NCBI RefSeq assembly: GCF_020911725.1 | Contig: NZ_CP076620.1 | Coordinates: 294,501-358,500 of the forward strand | Reading direction: 5' to 3' | From: Clostridium cadaveris | Lineage (GTDB): Bacteria; Bacillota; Clostridia; Clostridiales; Clostridiaceae | Length of the DNA stretch: 64,000 nt | Part shown: in pieces, positions 52,983 to 61,618 of the stretch | How positions within the stretch are numbered: position 1 is the first letter of the stretch | How the letters are laid out: each line of letters starts with the position of its first letter | Notes under the pieces: generated by a model | What the model saw: only the letters and a program-made list of their open reading frames with translations | Told to the model about the DNA's origin: nothing | Database searches by the model: none | Program-made: the position numbers and the translations under genes

Positions 52983-53513
52983 TTAATAACAATTCCAATA
53001 ATCTGTGGACAATTCTTTTACATCTCCTGTATATTGATTTAATACAAAGTATTTATAGTTTCCATCTATATAAATTTTATAATAATATATTTGGCTGTTA
53101 TCTAGGATGTGATTTGAAAGTTTAGATGAAGGTATGGTACTCAGTGAGAAGTCCAAGGAGGTGAATTCTATATTTTTACTAGTTGAGAGGCAGCTTTTTA
53201 TAAGATTTTTTCCTTCAGAGTAGGTGTATTCTGGCACTCTCATTATAAAGGTAAAAAACGTAAATAATATTATAGGGATAGTAATAAGTGCAAACTTTGA
53301 AATGAAATTTTGATTCCGAATAAGATTTACGATAAAAAGCAATTGTACAATGCATATAGGAATCAGACACTCTATATCATATACTACTTTATAATTTGTT
53401 ATTATGAGATACATGAGAGTAAACTCTATGGGAAGCATAATGATATTTGAATAGAATAGAATTTTATTGTTTTTGTTAGTGAATTTAATAATAACTATTT
53501 CACCTCCAGACAA
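52983..53513 (-). CDS. Membrane protein of unknown function
   Basis: Up to 176 residues. The start is uncertain: TTG 53513 gives the longest form, yet GGAGGTGA lies inside it and would fit an ATT start near 53489; no ATG is available. Seen: about four membrane segments in the first 90 residues, then an extracytoplasmic domain ending in YYYKIYIDGNYKYFVLNQYTGDVKELS, which recalls PepSY-like or YcxB-like tails. I do not recognise the family. It sits alone between the IS and the second GH20 gene, on the opposite strand. Confidence 0.65.
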   Translation of the reverse strand: MSGGEIVIIKFTNKNNKILFYSNIIMLPIEFTLMYLIITNYKVVYDIECLIPICIVQLLFIVNLIRNQNFISKFALITIPIILFTFFTFIMRVPEYTYSEGKNLIKSCLSTSKNIEFTSLDFSLSTIPSSKLSNHILDNSQIYYYKIYIDGNYKYFVLNQYTGDVKELSTDYWNCY

Positions 53514-53519
53514 CTATTT

Positions 53520-53636
53520 TTAGATAATAATTTTACAAAGTCGATAGATCATATCTATGATAGCGACAATTGATAAAATAATAGTTAAGATACAGAATAT
53601 CCGTGTAAGAATCTTAGTGTCTTTCTCTTTCTTCAA
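53520..53636 (-). pseudogene. Possible small membrane ORF without a clear start
   Basis: The frame ends 7 bp before the preceding minus-strand gene. From TTG 53636 it encodes 38 residues with one hydrophobic helix (ILTRIFCILTIILSIVAII), and it stays open further upstream without ATG. No ribosome site is visible. Either a decayed gene or an unusual start. Confidence 0.25.
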
Positions 53637-53790
53637 TGAAAGATATAATGAGATAGCATTAATAATAAAAAGCTCAGTATAGATTGATTATACCATATTT
53701 TGTAACAAAACTATTTGGTTTTTATGACTTTTCTAAATACCTTATATAGCGATTTAAGGTAAAATTATGAATTATATGGAGAAGAAGTGC

Positions 53791-53818
53791 TTGTAAAATA
53801 TTTGGTTTCGAATATAAT
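53791..53818 (+). promoter_or_regulatory. Promoter of the second GH20 gene
   Basis: TTGTAA (53791-53796) and TATAAT (53813-53818), 16-bp spacer; predicted start near 53825, 30 bp before the RAT-like site. Confidence 0.65.
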
Positions 53819-53855
53819 AAAAATAAAGAATATTAAATATTATTAAACATTATAG

Positions 53856-53915
53856 CGTGTTACTTGGAAAAGGCATCAGCTGACTTATCTTATTATAGAT
53901 AAGTTGGCTTTTTTT
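53856..53915 (+). promoter_or_regulatory. RAT-like antiterminator site and terminator of the second GH20 gene
   Basis: CGTGTTAC, a short CTT/AAG hairpin and GGCATCAG (53856-53879) abut a terminator AGCTGACTTATC/GATAAGTTGGCT with seven T residues (53878-53915). The first GH20 gene has the same order at 15380-15441, with CGTGTAAC and GGCATGAG. This is the layout of GlcT-type PTS antitermination. Confidence 0.65.
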
Positions 53916-54004
53916 GTCCTAAAATATCTATTTTAAGAATTGTATTTTTTGAAAGGAGGAAAGAAAATACTTTATGAAATTATAGAAAAGGAGGAATTAA
54001 GGCA

Positions 54005-54033
54005 GTTTTTATCTTAATTATATTAGCGTGAAG
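54005..54033 (+). repeat. CRISPR-repeat-like sequence upstream of the second GH20 gene
   Basis: With one extra T, the 5' half matches the array repeat except for one base (TTTTATCTTAA then TTATA), and the 3' end GTGAAG is the same; the middle differs. It lies 38 kb from the array, in the leader of a gene similar to the one beside the array. Remnant or coincidence. Confidence 0.4.
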
Positions 54034-54072
54034 GGAGGAAGCGATATTTATTCTAAAATATCGTGAAATATT

Positions 54073-56184
54073 TTGAAAATAAATAGTAAAACATTATTTA
54101 AATCTATGATTATGGGGGCTTTAATTGTTACACAATTATCTTTTGGAGTAAAAGCTGGAGCTCAAGAATTAAATGAATCTGATTATAAAAATGGAACATT
54201 ACCTTCTCTTAAGGAGTATAAAAAGGAAGCAGATAAGGTCTGGACACCAAAACAAGAAACTAGAATTTTTGTTGTTGAGAATGAAGCTTTTGAATTAAAC
54301 AAAGACGTTGTGTTAAAGGATGCTGCTAATTTTGCAAAAGAGCTTAATGTTGTTACTAACAAAAAAGTTGACCTTAACAATGTGGTCTTTGGAAATAAAA
54401 GCCTTGTAAAAAATGGCGATATCGTGCTAGAGCTTTTAGGAAAGCAATCAACTAATTCAATAGAAGAAAAAAGAATGGTAGAGGAAGGATACACAATAAA
54501 TGTAGATGATGTTGTTACAGTTAAAGCTAATAGTAATATTGGTATCTTCTATGGACAAAGAACTATTCTTCAAAGTTTAAAATCAAAAGGAAACCTTATG
54601 TATGGAAATATAAAAGATTTTCCAGATGTAAGTGAAAGAGCTTTCCATATAGATATAGCAAGAAAATATTATACAAAAGATTGGATTATACAAAGAATTA
54701 AGGACATGTCTTGGATGAAACTTAATACAGTACAAATACATTTTTCAGAAAATGAAGGCTTCAGATTAGAAAGTAAAGTACATCCAGAAGTTATGTCATC
54801 TCAATATATTACTCAAGAAGAAATGAAGGAAATTATACAAGTTGCTAAAGACAATAAGGTTAAAATAATACCTTCATTCGATACTCCTGGCCACTTAAAA
54901 CAAGCACTTAAGACCCATCCAGAATTCCAATTGCCAACAAGATATTCTGGAAAAGAATCAAAGGCTCTTGACATTACCAATCCTGACGCACGTAAATTTG
55001 TTAAAGATTTATATAAAGAATTTGCAGAACTCTTTAAGGATAGTACAGATTTCCATATAGGTGGGGATGAATTTATTGATTTTGATAGAACTAGAAATTA
55101 TCCAATTCTTACAGAATATGCTCAAAATAAATATGGGTCAACAGGAACTTGGTATGATACATATATAGAATTTACTAATGAGATTTCAAATTATGTTAAA
55201 GAATTAGGATTTGTTCCAAGAGTATGGAATGATGCTCATTATAGAATCGGAGCTGCTCATCAACCTAATTTAGAACTAAATAAAGATATAATAATAACTT
55301 ATTGGACAAGCTGGCATAAAAATATGGCATCATTAAAAACTTTCCTTGAGAAAGGTCATAAAGTAATTAATTATAATGATTCAAAGTTTTATTATGTATT
55401 AGGGGAAGCAGCAGGGTATACTTATCCAACAGCAGGAAAAATTTATAATAGCAGTTGGCATCCAGGACAATTTCCATGGAGAAATAAAGCTGCAGATAGT
55501 GTAAATTACAAGCAAGATATGGAGTATCCATATTCAGAACAGTTACTTGGTGTATCATATGCTATTTGGAGTGATAGGCCTAATGCACAAACTGAAGAAG
55601 AAGTTGCTAAAGGCATTTATCTAGCTCTTCGTGAAATGGCAGAAACAACTTATAATTCACAAAATAGAAAAGATTATAGTTTTCAACAGTTCCAAAATAC
55701 AGTAAATACATTAGGAAACTCACTAGATTATAATAATGAGGTTTCGTCTTTGCCAACAGGTAAACCTATTCAAGTTAAAGTTGTAAAATCCAAACTTGAT
55801 GAATTAGTTAAAAAAGCTAAAGAAATCAATAATGAGTTATATACAGAAGAAAGCATTAAAAATTTATCAGAAGCAATTTTTGATGCTGAAAAAATTCTAA
55901 ACGATAACTCTGTTACTCAAGAAAAAGTAGATGAAGTAGCAAGTATTCTTGAAAAAGCTATGGATAATCTTAAAGAAAAAGTAGTAGAGAATACTAAAGA
56001 TGAAAACACTACTAAATTAGAAGATACTAAAATTCAAAAGAATGACAATGCTGTTCAAAATGGAAATAGTATATTGCCTAAAACTGGTGATGATGATTTA
56101 AAGATATATTTAATGATAGTAGCTGCTATATCTGTAATTGGAATAGTAATTTTAAGAAAGAATAAAAAACAAAGTTTACAATAA
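54073..56184 (+). CDS. Cell-wall-anchored GH20 beta-N-acetylhexosaminidase
   Basis: 703 residues if started at TTG 54073; the next ATG (54106) would cut the basic part of the signal peptide. GGGAGGAA lies 32 bases upstream, but a hairpin (CGATATTT/AAATATCG, 54042-54063) between them would bring it to about 10 bases. Seen: signal peptide (1-31), GH20 N-terminal domain (about 50-185), catalytic barrel (about 195-540) with Asp332-Glu333 in HIGGDE, FIVAR-like domain (about 575-640), and LPKTG at 668 with membrane helix and basic tail. Nearer to the second barrel of the protein at 15602. Known: exo-removal of GlcNAc/GalNAc. It shares the RAT-type leader with that gene. Confidence 0.92.
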   Translation: MKINSKTLFKSMIMGALIVTQLSFGVKAGAQELNESDYKNGTLPSLKEYKKEADKVWTPKQETRIFVVENEAFELNKDVVLKDAANFAKELNVVTNKKVDLNNVVFGNKSLVKNGDIVLELLGKQSTNSIEEKRMVEEGYTINVDDVVTVKANSNIGIFYGQRTILQSLKSKGNLMYGNIKDFPDVSERAFHIDIARKYYTKDWIIQRIKDMSWMKLNTVQIHFSENEGFRLESKVHPEVMSSQYITQEEMKEIIQVAKDNKVKIIPSFDTPGHLKQALKTHPEFQLPTRYSGKESKALDITNPDARKFVKDLYKEFAELFKDSTDFHIGGDEFIDFDRTRNYPILTEYAQNKYGSTGTWYDTYIEFTNEISNYVKELGFVPRVWNDAHYRIGAAHQPNLELNKDIIITYWTSWHKNMASLKTFLEKGHKVINYNDSKFYYVLGEAAGYTYPTAGKIYNSSWHPGQFPWRNKAADSVNYKQDMEYPYSEQLLGVSYAIWSDRPNAQTEEEVAKGIYLALREMAETTYNSQNRKDYSFQQFQNTVNTLGNSLDYNNEVSSLPTGKPIQVKVVKSKLDELVKKAKEINNELYTEESIKNLSEAIFDAEKILNDNSVTQEKVDEVASILEKAMDNLKEKVVENTKDENTTKLEDTKIQKNDNAVQNGNSILPKTGDDDLKIYLMIVAAISVIGIVILRKNKKQSLQ

Positions 56185-56191
56185 ATAATTA

Positions 56192-56238
56192 GAAGAATGT
56201 GGGTAGATTTTTAAAAAGGATATCCACATTCTTTTTTA
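56192..56238 (+). terminator. Terminator after the second GH20 gene
   Basis: AGAATGTGG pairs with CCACATTCT across a 22-base loop, followed by six T residues. Confidence 0.85.
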
Positions 56239-56307
56239 TATTTTGTCCTATATAAGCATTTGTGATACTATAATTAGTAATATTGGAATAAAGAAAGGGG
56301 AAGCTTT

Positions 56308-56790
56308 ATGTACATATGCGATCATAAGAATGTATTCTACTATAACAGCCCAATTGGAAAGCTTGGAGTTTGTGAAGTAAATGGGGAAATCACTTATGTT
56401 TTGTTTGAAAATGAGAAGTGTCCAGAAGGATATGAAGAGAATGAAACGGAAATTTTAAAAGCAGCAGGTGAAGCTTTAAATGAGTATTTTAAAGGTAATG
56501 TAAAGCATTTTGATCTTCCATTAAATCCTCACGGTACAAAATTTATGAAAAAAGTTTGGCAGAGTCTAGAGAAAATTCCTTATGGTGAAACGAGAAGTTA
56601 TAAAGAAATTGCAGAATTTGTAGGAAGCCCTAAGGGGTATAGGGCAGTAGGAAATGCAAATAATAAAAATCCAATACCTATTTTTATTCCATGTCATAGA
56701 GTTGTTGGGGCAAGTGGCAAATTAATTGGTTATGCAGGTGGTTTAAACATAAAAAGGTTTTTATTAGATATTGAATGTAGAAACAAATAA
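56308..56790 (+). CDS. ogt: Methylated-DNA-protein-cysteine methyltransferase
   Basis: 160 residues from ATG 56308 after AAAGGGG. Seen: helix-turn-helix KIPYGETRSYKEIAEFVGSPKGYRAVGNANNKNP and the methyl acceptor in IFIPCHRVVG (Cys129), then GYAGGL. Known: a suicide enzyme that takes methyl groups from O6-methylguanine and O4-methylthymine. No Ada N-terminal domain is present, so it is the Ogt type. Monocistronic. Confidence 0.94.
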   Translation: MYICDHKNVFYYNSPIGKLGVCEVNGEITYVLFENEKCPEGYEENETEILKAAGEALNEYFKGNVKHFDLPLNPHGTKFMKKVWQSLEKIPYGETRSYKEIAEFVGSPKGYRAVGNANNKNPIPIFIPCHRVVGASGKLIGYAGGLNIKRFLLDIECRNK

Positions 56791-56888
56791 AGAGTTGGGA
56801 GACACCTTGTTTTAAACATTTGGTTGTAGATTAAAGCTGTGTTTATAATGTATAATGAAAAGGACTACACAAGAAAGGGATTGATCAC

Positions 56889-57380
56889 ATGAAAAAGAGA
56901 ATCACAGCTTTATTTGCAGCTATGATATTTGCAATAGCTATGGTTGGATGTTCATCAAATACCAAAAAAGAAGAACAGAAGAATGTAGCCACAGCTGATA
57001 TCGTAAGCAAAATAAAAGAAGAAATCGAAATAAGAGCTATGGGAGCAGCAGACGAGACTATGGTGAAAGACATGTTTCATGTCAACATGGATGATGTTGA
57101 GGAGATAACCATAGAAAGAGGAATGATAAATACAGGACTAGAAACTATAGCCGTAGCTAAAGCTAAATCAGGAAAAGCAGAAGAAGTAAAGAAAGCTTTT
57201 GAAAGGGTTAAAGAGGAAAAGAAGCAAAGCGCTTTCTATCCAGGAGAATCAGAAGCTGTTGAAGCATCAGAGATTAAGGCTATTGGGGGCTATGTTGGAT
57301 TTTTTATTATACCAGACTATGAAGAAGGACAAAATAATTCTAAAAAAGCTGTTGAAATTTTTGAAGAAGCCTTAAAGTAA
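56889..57380 (+). CDS. DUF4358-like lipoprotein
   Basis: 163 residues from ATG 56889 after AGAAAGGGA. Seen: lipoprotein signal MKKRITALFAAMIFAIAMVG followed by the lipobox Cys21 (VGCSS), a charged linker and a soluble domain of about 120 residues with TMVKDMFHVNMDDVEEITIE and a late IGGYVGFFIIPD. Known: the pattern matches DUF4358 lipoproteins of Clostridia, whose role is unknown. It lies just upstream of the MerR-type regulator, but the MerR promoter is separate. Confidence 0.82.
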   Translation: MKKRITALFAAMIFAIAMVGCSSNTKKEEQKNVATADIVSKIKEEIEIRAMGAADETMVKDMFHVNMDDVEEITIERGMINTGLETIAVAKAKSGKAEEVKKAFERVKEEKKQSAFYPGESEAVEASEIKAIGGYVGFFIIPDYEEGQNNSKKAVEIFEEALK

Positions 57381-57422
57381 ATAAGTAGATTTTTTTTATA
57401 ATAAAAAATTTGCTATATACTA

Positions 57423-57453
57423 TTGACCTTAACGCAACGTAATAGTTTAGACT
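57423..57453 (+). promoter_or_regulatory. MerR-type promoter with 19-bp spacer
   Basis: TTGACC (57423-57428) and TAGACT (57448-57453) are 19 bp apart, the over-long spacing that MerR proteins correct by twisting DNA. The spacer holds CTTAACGCAACGTAATAG with an ACG-CAA-CGT core, similar to Mta/TipA operators. It lies 20 bp before the regulator gene: autoregulation. Confidence 0.75.
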
Positions 57454-57473
57454 TATTTTTGAGGGGTGAGAAA

Positions 57474-58238
57474 ATGGAATATACAGTAAATAAATTGGCG
57501 AAACTCTCCGGTGTAAGCGCGCGCACATTGAGATATTACGATGAAATTGAATTGCTCAAGCCAAAGAGAGTAAGTTCGAACGGATATCGAATTTATGGAG
57601 AGGATCAAGTGAATATGCTGCAGCAGATACTTTTTTATAGAGAACTTGGTATAAGCTTAGATGAGATAAAAGAAATCATATCAGCATCTTCATTTAATAG
57701 AGAAAAAGCACTGGAAAACCATTTAATTGCTCTTACAGAAAAAAAGCAGCAGCTTGAAACTATGATTGAAAATGTAATAAAGACAATGGCTGCTATGAAG
57801 GGAGAAACTATTATGAGTGATAAGGAAAAGTTTAAAGGCTTTAAGAAAAAGGTTATAGAAGAAAATGAAAATAAATATGGCAAAGAAATTAGGGGAAAAT
57901 ATGGAGATAAAGCCGTTGATGGTTCAAATGCAAGAGTAGCTGGAATGACAGAAGAACAATGGAAAAAACAAGAGGATTTGTCTAAACAGATAAATGAAGC
58001 TCTTAAAGAAGCTATGAAGACAGGAGATCCTGAAGGCGAGCTTGCTCAAGAGGTTTGTGATATGCATAGAGAATGGATTTGCATGTTTTGGAAAGAAGGC
58101 ATGTATTCTAAGGAAGCACATAAAGGACTTGGGGAGATGTATGCTTGTGATGAAAGATTCAAGGCATACTATGATAAGATAGGTGAAGGAGCGGCTGAGT
58201 TTTTTAGGGATGCACTAAATGTGTATTGCACCAAATAA
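57474..58238 (+). CDS. TipA-like MerR regulator with TipAS drug-binding domain
   Basis: 254 residues. ATG 57474 follows GAGGGGTGAG; the frame's earlier TTG lies in the promoter. Seen: MerR winged helix (MEYTVNKLAKLSGVSARTLRYYDEIELLKP, positions 1-70), a dimerisation coiled coil (about 75-110), and a TipAS domain (about 135-254) with MHREWICMFWKEGMYSKEAHKGLGEMY. Known: TipA/Mta-class regulators bind thiopeptides or other drugs and activate their own promoter and efflux genes. No efflux gene follows directly. Activation is expected from the 19-bp spacer promoter. Confidence 0.93.
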   Translation: MEYTVNKLAKLSGVSARTLRYYDEIELLKPKRVSSNGYRIYGEDQVNMLQQILFYRELGISLDEIKEIISASSFNREKALENHLIALTEKKQQLETMIENVIKTMAAMKGETIMSDKEKFKGFKKKVIEENENKYGKEIRGKYGDKAVDGSNARVAGMTEEQWKKQEDLSKQINEALKEAMKTGDPEGELAQEVCDMHREWICMFWKEGMYSKEAHKGLGEMYACDERFKAYYDKIGEGAAEFFRDALNVYCTK

Positions 58239-58267
58239 TTAGATTCATCAGAAATTTAGTATATAGG

Positions 58268-58298
58268 GCTAGGATTATTTATAATCCTAGTCTTTTTA
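58268..58298 (+). terminator. Terminator after the MerR gene
   Basis: CTAGGATTA and TAATCCTAG pair around a short TTTA loop, then TCTTTTT. Confidence 0.88.
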
Positions 58299-58360
58299 AT
58301 AAAAGTATAAACTAAGAATAAGATACTATATACTTACATTGTAAGAAAGGAATTTAAAGC

Positions 58361-59736
58361 ATGGTATTTAGTAGTATTGTATTCATATTTAGATTTTTGC
58401 CAATTGCATTTGGTATATATTTTATTACACCTTTGAGATATAAGAATCTTGTACTGACACTGCTCAGTTTGATATTTTATTCTTGGGGTGAAGGGAAATA
58501 CTTTCTTATAATGATAGCTTCAATTGTGGTTGATTACACAGCAGGAAGATTCATTGGCAGATATAGAAATAACAAAAAAGTAAGTGCGATGATTCTTGGA
58601 TTGTCAGTGTGCTTCAACTTAGGAATGCTATTTTTCTTTAAGTATTTCAATTTCTTCATCGACAATGTAAATACATTGTGGGGGTTAGGACTTGATCAGG
58701 TTGAAATAACTCTGCCGTTAGGAATAAGTTTTTACACATTTCAGACCATGTCTTATTCTATAGACGTATTTAGAGGTAATGTAGAACCAGAGAAAAATAT
58801 AATAACATTTTCAACCTTTGTAACTCTATTCCCACAGCTTATTGCAGGACCTATAGTTAGATATTCAGATATAGCATTGGAACTTAAAAAAAGATATGTT
58901 TCAAAAGATTCTATAGAAAAAGGGATTGAAAAATTTATATTAGGGCTAGGACAAAAGGTTTTGATCGCAAATAATATAGGAATGTTGTGGAATGATATTG
59001 AAACCATGAGATTTGAAAAAATATCAACACCTCTTGCATGGATGGGACTTGCAGCCTTTGGACTTCAGATATATTTTGACTTTAGTGGATATTCTCTTAT
59101 GGCAATAGGACTTGGAGAAATGCTTGGATTTTCATTTTCCCAAAACTTCAACTATCCATATATATCAAGGAGCATATCAGAATTTTGGCGAAGGTGGCAT
59201 ATGACTTTAGGTTCTTGGTTCAGGGAATATTTATATATACCATTAGGAGGGAATAGAAAAGGTTTTTTGAGAACAATAATTAATTTGTTTTTGGTTTGGT
59301 TTTAACTGGCTTGTGGCATGGAGCAAGCTACAATTTTATACTCTGGGGACTTCTTTTCTTTATACTAATCTCAGTAGAGAAAGCATGGTTAAGTAAAATT
59401 TTAGATAAACACAAAAAATTTTCGCACATCTACACTTTGTTTTTCCTCATGGTTGGATGGGGACTTTTTGCTATTACAGATTTCAGCTTAATGAGTAAGT
59501 ATTTTGAAGGATTATTCAAATTTAGATATGAAAGTGAATATCTATATTATCTTCGAAACTATGCTGTGATTTTTATTATAGCTATAGTATTATCAACACC
59601 TGTCATACCGAAATTATACAAGAAATATGTGAAATCACCAGCAATTAATGCAGCAGTGTTAATGTTTATTTTTATTATAGCTGTAGCTTATTTGGTGGAT
59701 GCTACTTATAATCCGTTCTTATACTTTAGATTTTAG
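58361..59736 (+). pseudogene. MBOAT O-acyltransferase (AlgI/PatA type), frameshifted
   Basis: Two overlapping frames make one protein. The first (58361-59305, 314 residues) holds the N-terminal membrane segments and the RSISEFWRRWHMTLGSWFREYLYIPLGG motif, ending NLFLVWF and a stop. The second resumes within the same motif as LTGLWHGASYNFILWG, including the catalytic His in WHG. Adding one T to the TTTT run at 59300-59303 restores a protein of about 457 residues, normal for the family. Known: moves acyl groups across the membrane onto polysaccharide with a DHHW/SGNH partner, encoded next. A sequencing error, a real recent mutation or slippage during expression are all possible; the second half is otherwise undamaged. 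Confidence 0.85.
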
Positions 59737-59745
59737 GAGGATAAT

Positions 59746-60846
59746 ATGAAAAAGAATCCGCTTATGTATATGTTTATATCTGTGATTTTAATTATTTCAC
59801 TGCTAGATTTTATATCACCAGACAAAAAGTTTTCGGAGTTTGAAAATAGGAATTTAAAAAGCAAGATGAAATTTACTATAAAGTCTTATTTAGATGGTTC
59901 TTTTGGAAGAGGTTATGAGAAATACATAAACGATCAGTTTATAGGAAGAGATTTATGGATCAATTTAAAATCTAGAAGTGAGTATGTTTTAGGAAAGGTT
60001 GAAAATAACAACATTATTTACGGAGATAATGGTTACTTATTCGAAAAATTTACGTATATAGATAAAGAGAGACTTAATACAAATATAAATGCTGTAAATG
60101 CTCTAATTAAAAATTCTAAAACTAAAGTTTCATTGTTAATTGCACCTAATTCTTATGGAATCTATGAGGAAAATTTACCTTATGGAGCGCCTGTTATAAA
60201 TCAAGCAAAGACTATATCAATGATTTATGAAAGTATTTTTGGTGAAAATGAGGTGAATTTATTAGCTAAGTTTATGGAAGAGAAGGATGAGTATATATAT
60301 TATAAAACAGATCATCATTGGACGACTAAGGGGGCATATGTTGCCTATAGTGAGCTTATAAAAACTTTAGGACAGTTACCTATAAAGCTTAATGACTATA
60401 AAACAATAGAGACACCAGGATTTTATGGCACCTATTATTCAAAGGCTAAGCCTTTCGATATTGATGCAGATAAGCTGTCGTATTATGAATTTTCTAATAT
60501 AAAAATGACTATAGGGGATAAAAGCTATGATAGTCTATATGATATATCGAAACTAATGACAAAAGATAAATATTCTGTATTTTTATATGGAAATAACCCT
60601 CTTACTATAATAGAAAATACTGAAATAGACAATGATAAAAAGCTTTTAATATTTAAGGATTCCTATGCTAATTCTCTTATACCTTTTTTGACACAGCATT
60701 ATAAAGAGATTCATGTTATAGATCCTAGAAGTTTTAATGCACCAGTTAGCCAGTATATCAGAGATAAAGAATTTAATGATATTTTTGTAATCTATAATTT
60801 TATAAACTTTACACGGGATATGGATGTAGTTAAACTTAGAAGCTAA
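59746..60846 (+). CDS. DHHW/AlgJ-like extracytoplasmic acetylation protein
   Basis: 366 residues from ATG 59746 after AGGAGG. Seen: N-terminal membrane anchor (about 7-24), FEYxNR-like FSEFENRNL, GRDLWINLKSRSEYVLG, YGDNGYLFEKF, TDHHWTTKGAY (Asp189-His190-His191-Trp192) and a late FKDSYANSLIPFL with the nucleophile-type Ser. Known: DHHW proteins are SGNH-hydrolase relatives that work with MBOAT proteins to O-acetylate surface polysaccharides. It starts 9 bp after the MBOAT gene, so its function depends on whether the frameshift is real. Confidence 0.9.
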   Translation: MKKNPLMYMFISVILIISLLDFISPDKKFSEFENRNLKSKMKFTIKSYLDGSFGRGYEKYINDQFIGRDLWINLKSRSEYVLGKVENNNIIYGDNGYLFEKFTYIDKERLNTNINAVNALIKNSKTKVSLLIAPNSYGIYEENLPYGAPVINQAKTISMIYESIFGENEVNLLAKFMEEKDEYIYYKTDHHWTTKGAYVAYSELIKTLGQLPIKLNDYKTIETPGFYGTYYSKAKPFDIDADKLSYYEFSNIKMTIGDKSYDSLYDISKLMTKDKYSVFLYGNNPLTIIENTEIDNDKKLLIFKDSYANSLIPFLTQHYKEIHVIDPRSFNAPVSQYIRDKEFNDIFVIYNFINFTRDMDVVKLRS

Positions 60847-60876
60847 GAGTTCATTGACTAGGGGGGAGGACCTTGT

Positions 60877-60930
60877 ATGTTGCATCTAAAAAGAGGTGGA
60901 AGGATTATGAAACGAATATCAATCATATAA
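60877..60930 (+). CDS. Possible 17-residue peptide
   Basis: ATG 60877 has a strong ribosome site (GGGGGGAGGA, 6 bp upstream) and encodes MLHLKRGGRIMKRISII. An internal ATG is also preceded by a purine-rich site. Too short to judge; could be a decayed gene start. Confidence 0.25.
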   Translation: MLHLKRGGRIMKRISII

Positions 60931-61058
60931 ATTGATGTGAAGACATTAATGTGATAAAATTACAATTAAGTAACTTAAATGAAAAATTAAGCATTTAAAG
61001 TTGAGGACGATTAATTACTTATATTAAAGTGACAGAGACTTATATAAGGAGGAATGTT

Positions 61059-61187
61059 ATGAAAATTTTCTTTGGATTGATAGGGTCTGCTATTTACTTG
61101 GTGATATTTTACTATATTATAAAAGTCGCCGTTAAAGATGGCGTTACGGAAGCATACAAAAACATAGAAAAAAATAAGGATTTGTAA
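61059..61187 (+). CDS. Small single-helix membrane protein (DUF6019-like)
   Basis: 42 residues; ATG 61059, 6 bp after AAGGAGGA. Seen: one hydrophobic helix (about residues 3-22, FFGLIGSAIYLVIFYYIIK) and a cytoplasmic tail AVKDGVTEAYKNIEKNKDL. Known: the helix followed by VKxGVxEAYK matches small Firmicute proteins annotated as DUF6019; the function is unknown. Strong ribosome site and clean amphipathic design support a real gene. Confidence 0.72.
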   Translation: MKIFFGLIGSAIYLVIFYYIIKVAVKDGVTEAYKNIEKNKDL

Positions 61188-61221
61188 AAAAAATTTAATA
61201 AGAAAACTAAAGTTAAATACC

Positions 61222-61258
61222 AAAGCCTAGCTTTTACATATAATAGCTAGGCTCTTTA
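61222..61258. terminator. Terminator between convergent genes
   Basis: AAAGCCTAGCT and AGCTAGGCT pair, then CTTTATTTT; serves the small membrane protein and possibly the opposite gene. Confidence 0.82.
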
Positions 61259-61260
61259 TT

Positions 61261-61584
61261 TTATCTAATTGATTCTAAGTAGTTTACTTTTTTACCTGTT
61301 TTAATTGCATATTCTATTTCGCTCTTTGTACTTGAGCCTATATAGTTATCCTTATTAATTACAAAAATTTCATCAGCCATATCTATTTTTCTTTTATGCA
61401 TATCATCAAGCATTATCTTTACTTCATCTGTGATGACGGTTCCGAATTCTCCATCGGCATGTCCAAATAGACCTACAGATATGACTATGTTTCCTTGAAG
61501 TGTTAGATCCTTTTGGATTTTCATAAATTCGTCTTTAAATCTCGTACTCCCACAAAGAGTAATCACTTTATATTTATCAACCAT
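61261..61584 (-). CDS. Nucleoside 2-deoxyribosyltransferase-like protein
   Basis: 107 residues from ATG 61584 after AGAAAGAAGGG. Seen: ITLCGSTRFKDEF at the N-terminus and MADEIFVINKDNYIGSSTKSEIEYAIKTGKKVNYL at the end, the fold and motif layout of small nucleoside deoxyribosyltransferase-like or DUF4406-type proteins. Known: relatives exchange bases on deoxynucleosides or hydrolyse nucleotides, but many short ones have no proven activity. Single gene. Confidence 0.82.
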   Translation of the reverse strand: MVDKYKVITLCGSTRFKDEFMKIQKDLTLQGNIVISVGLFGHADGEFGTVITDEVKIMLDDMHKRKIDMADEIFVINKDNYIGSSTKSEIEYAIKTGKKVNYLESIR

Positions 61585-61618
61585 ATTAAACCCTTCTTTC
61601 TGAATTAATATCTATTTA

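Noticed and set aside
54034-54072. A guide following the repeat-like sequence at 54005, aimed at a local promoter
   Set aside because: The following bases are a ribosome site (GGAGGAAG) and I found no PAM-flanked match nearby.
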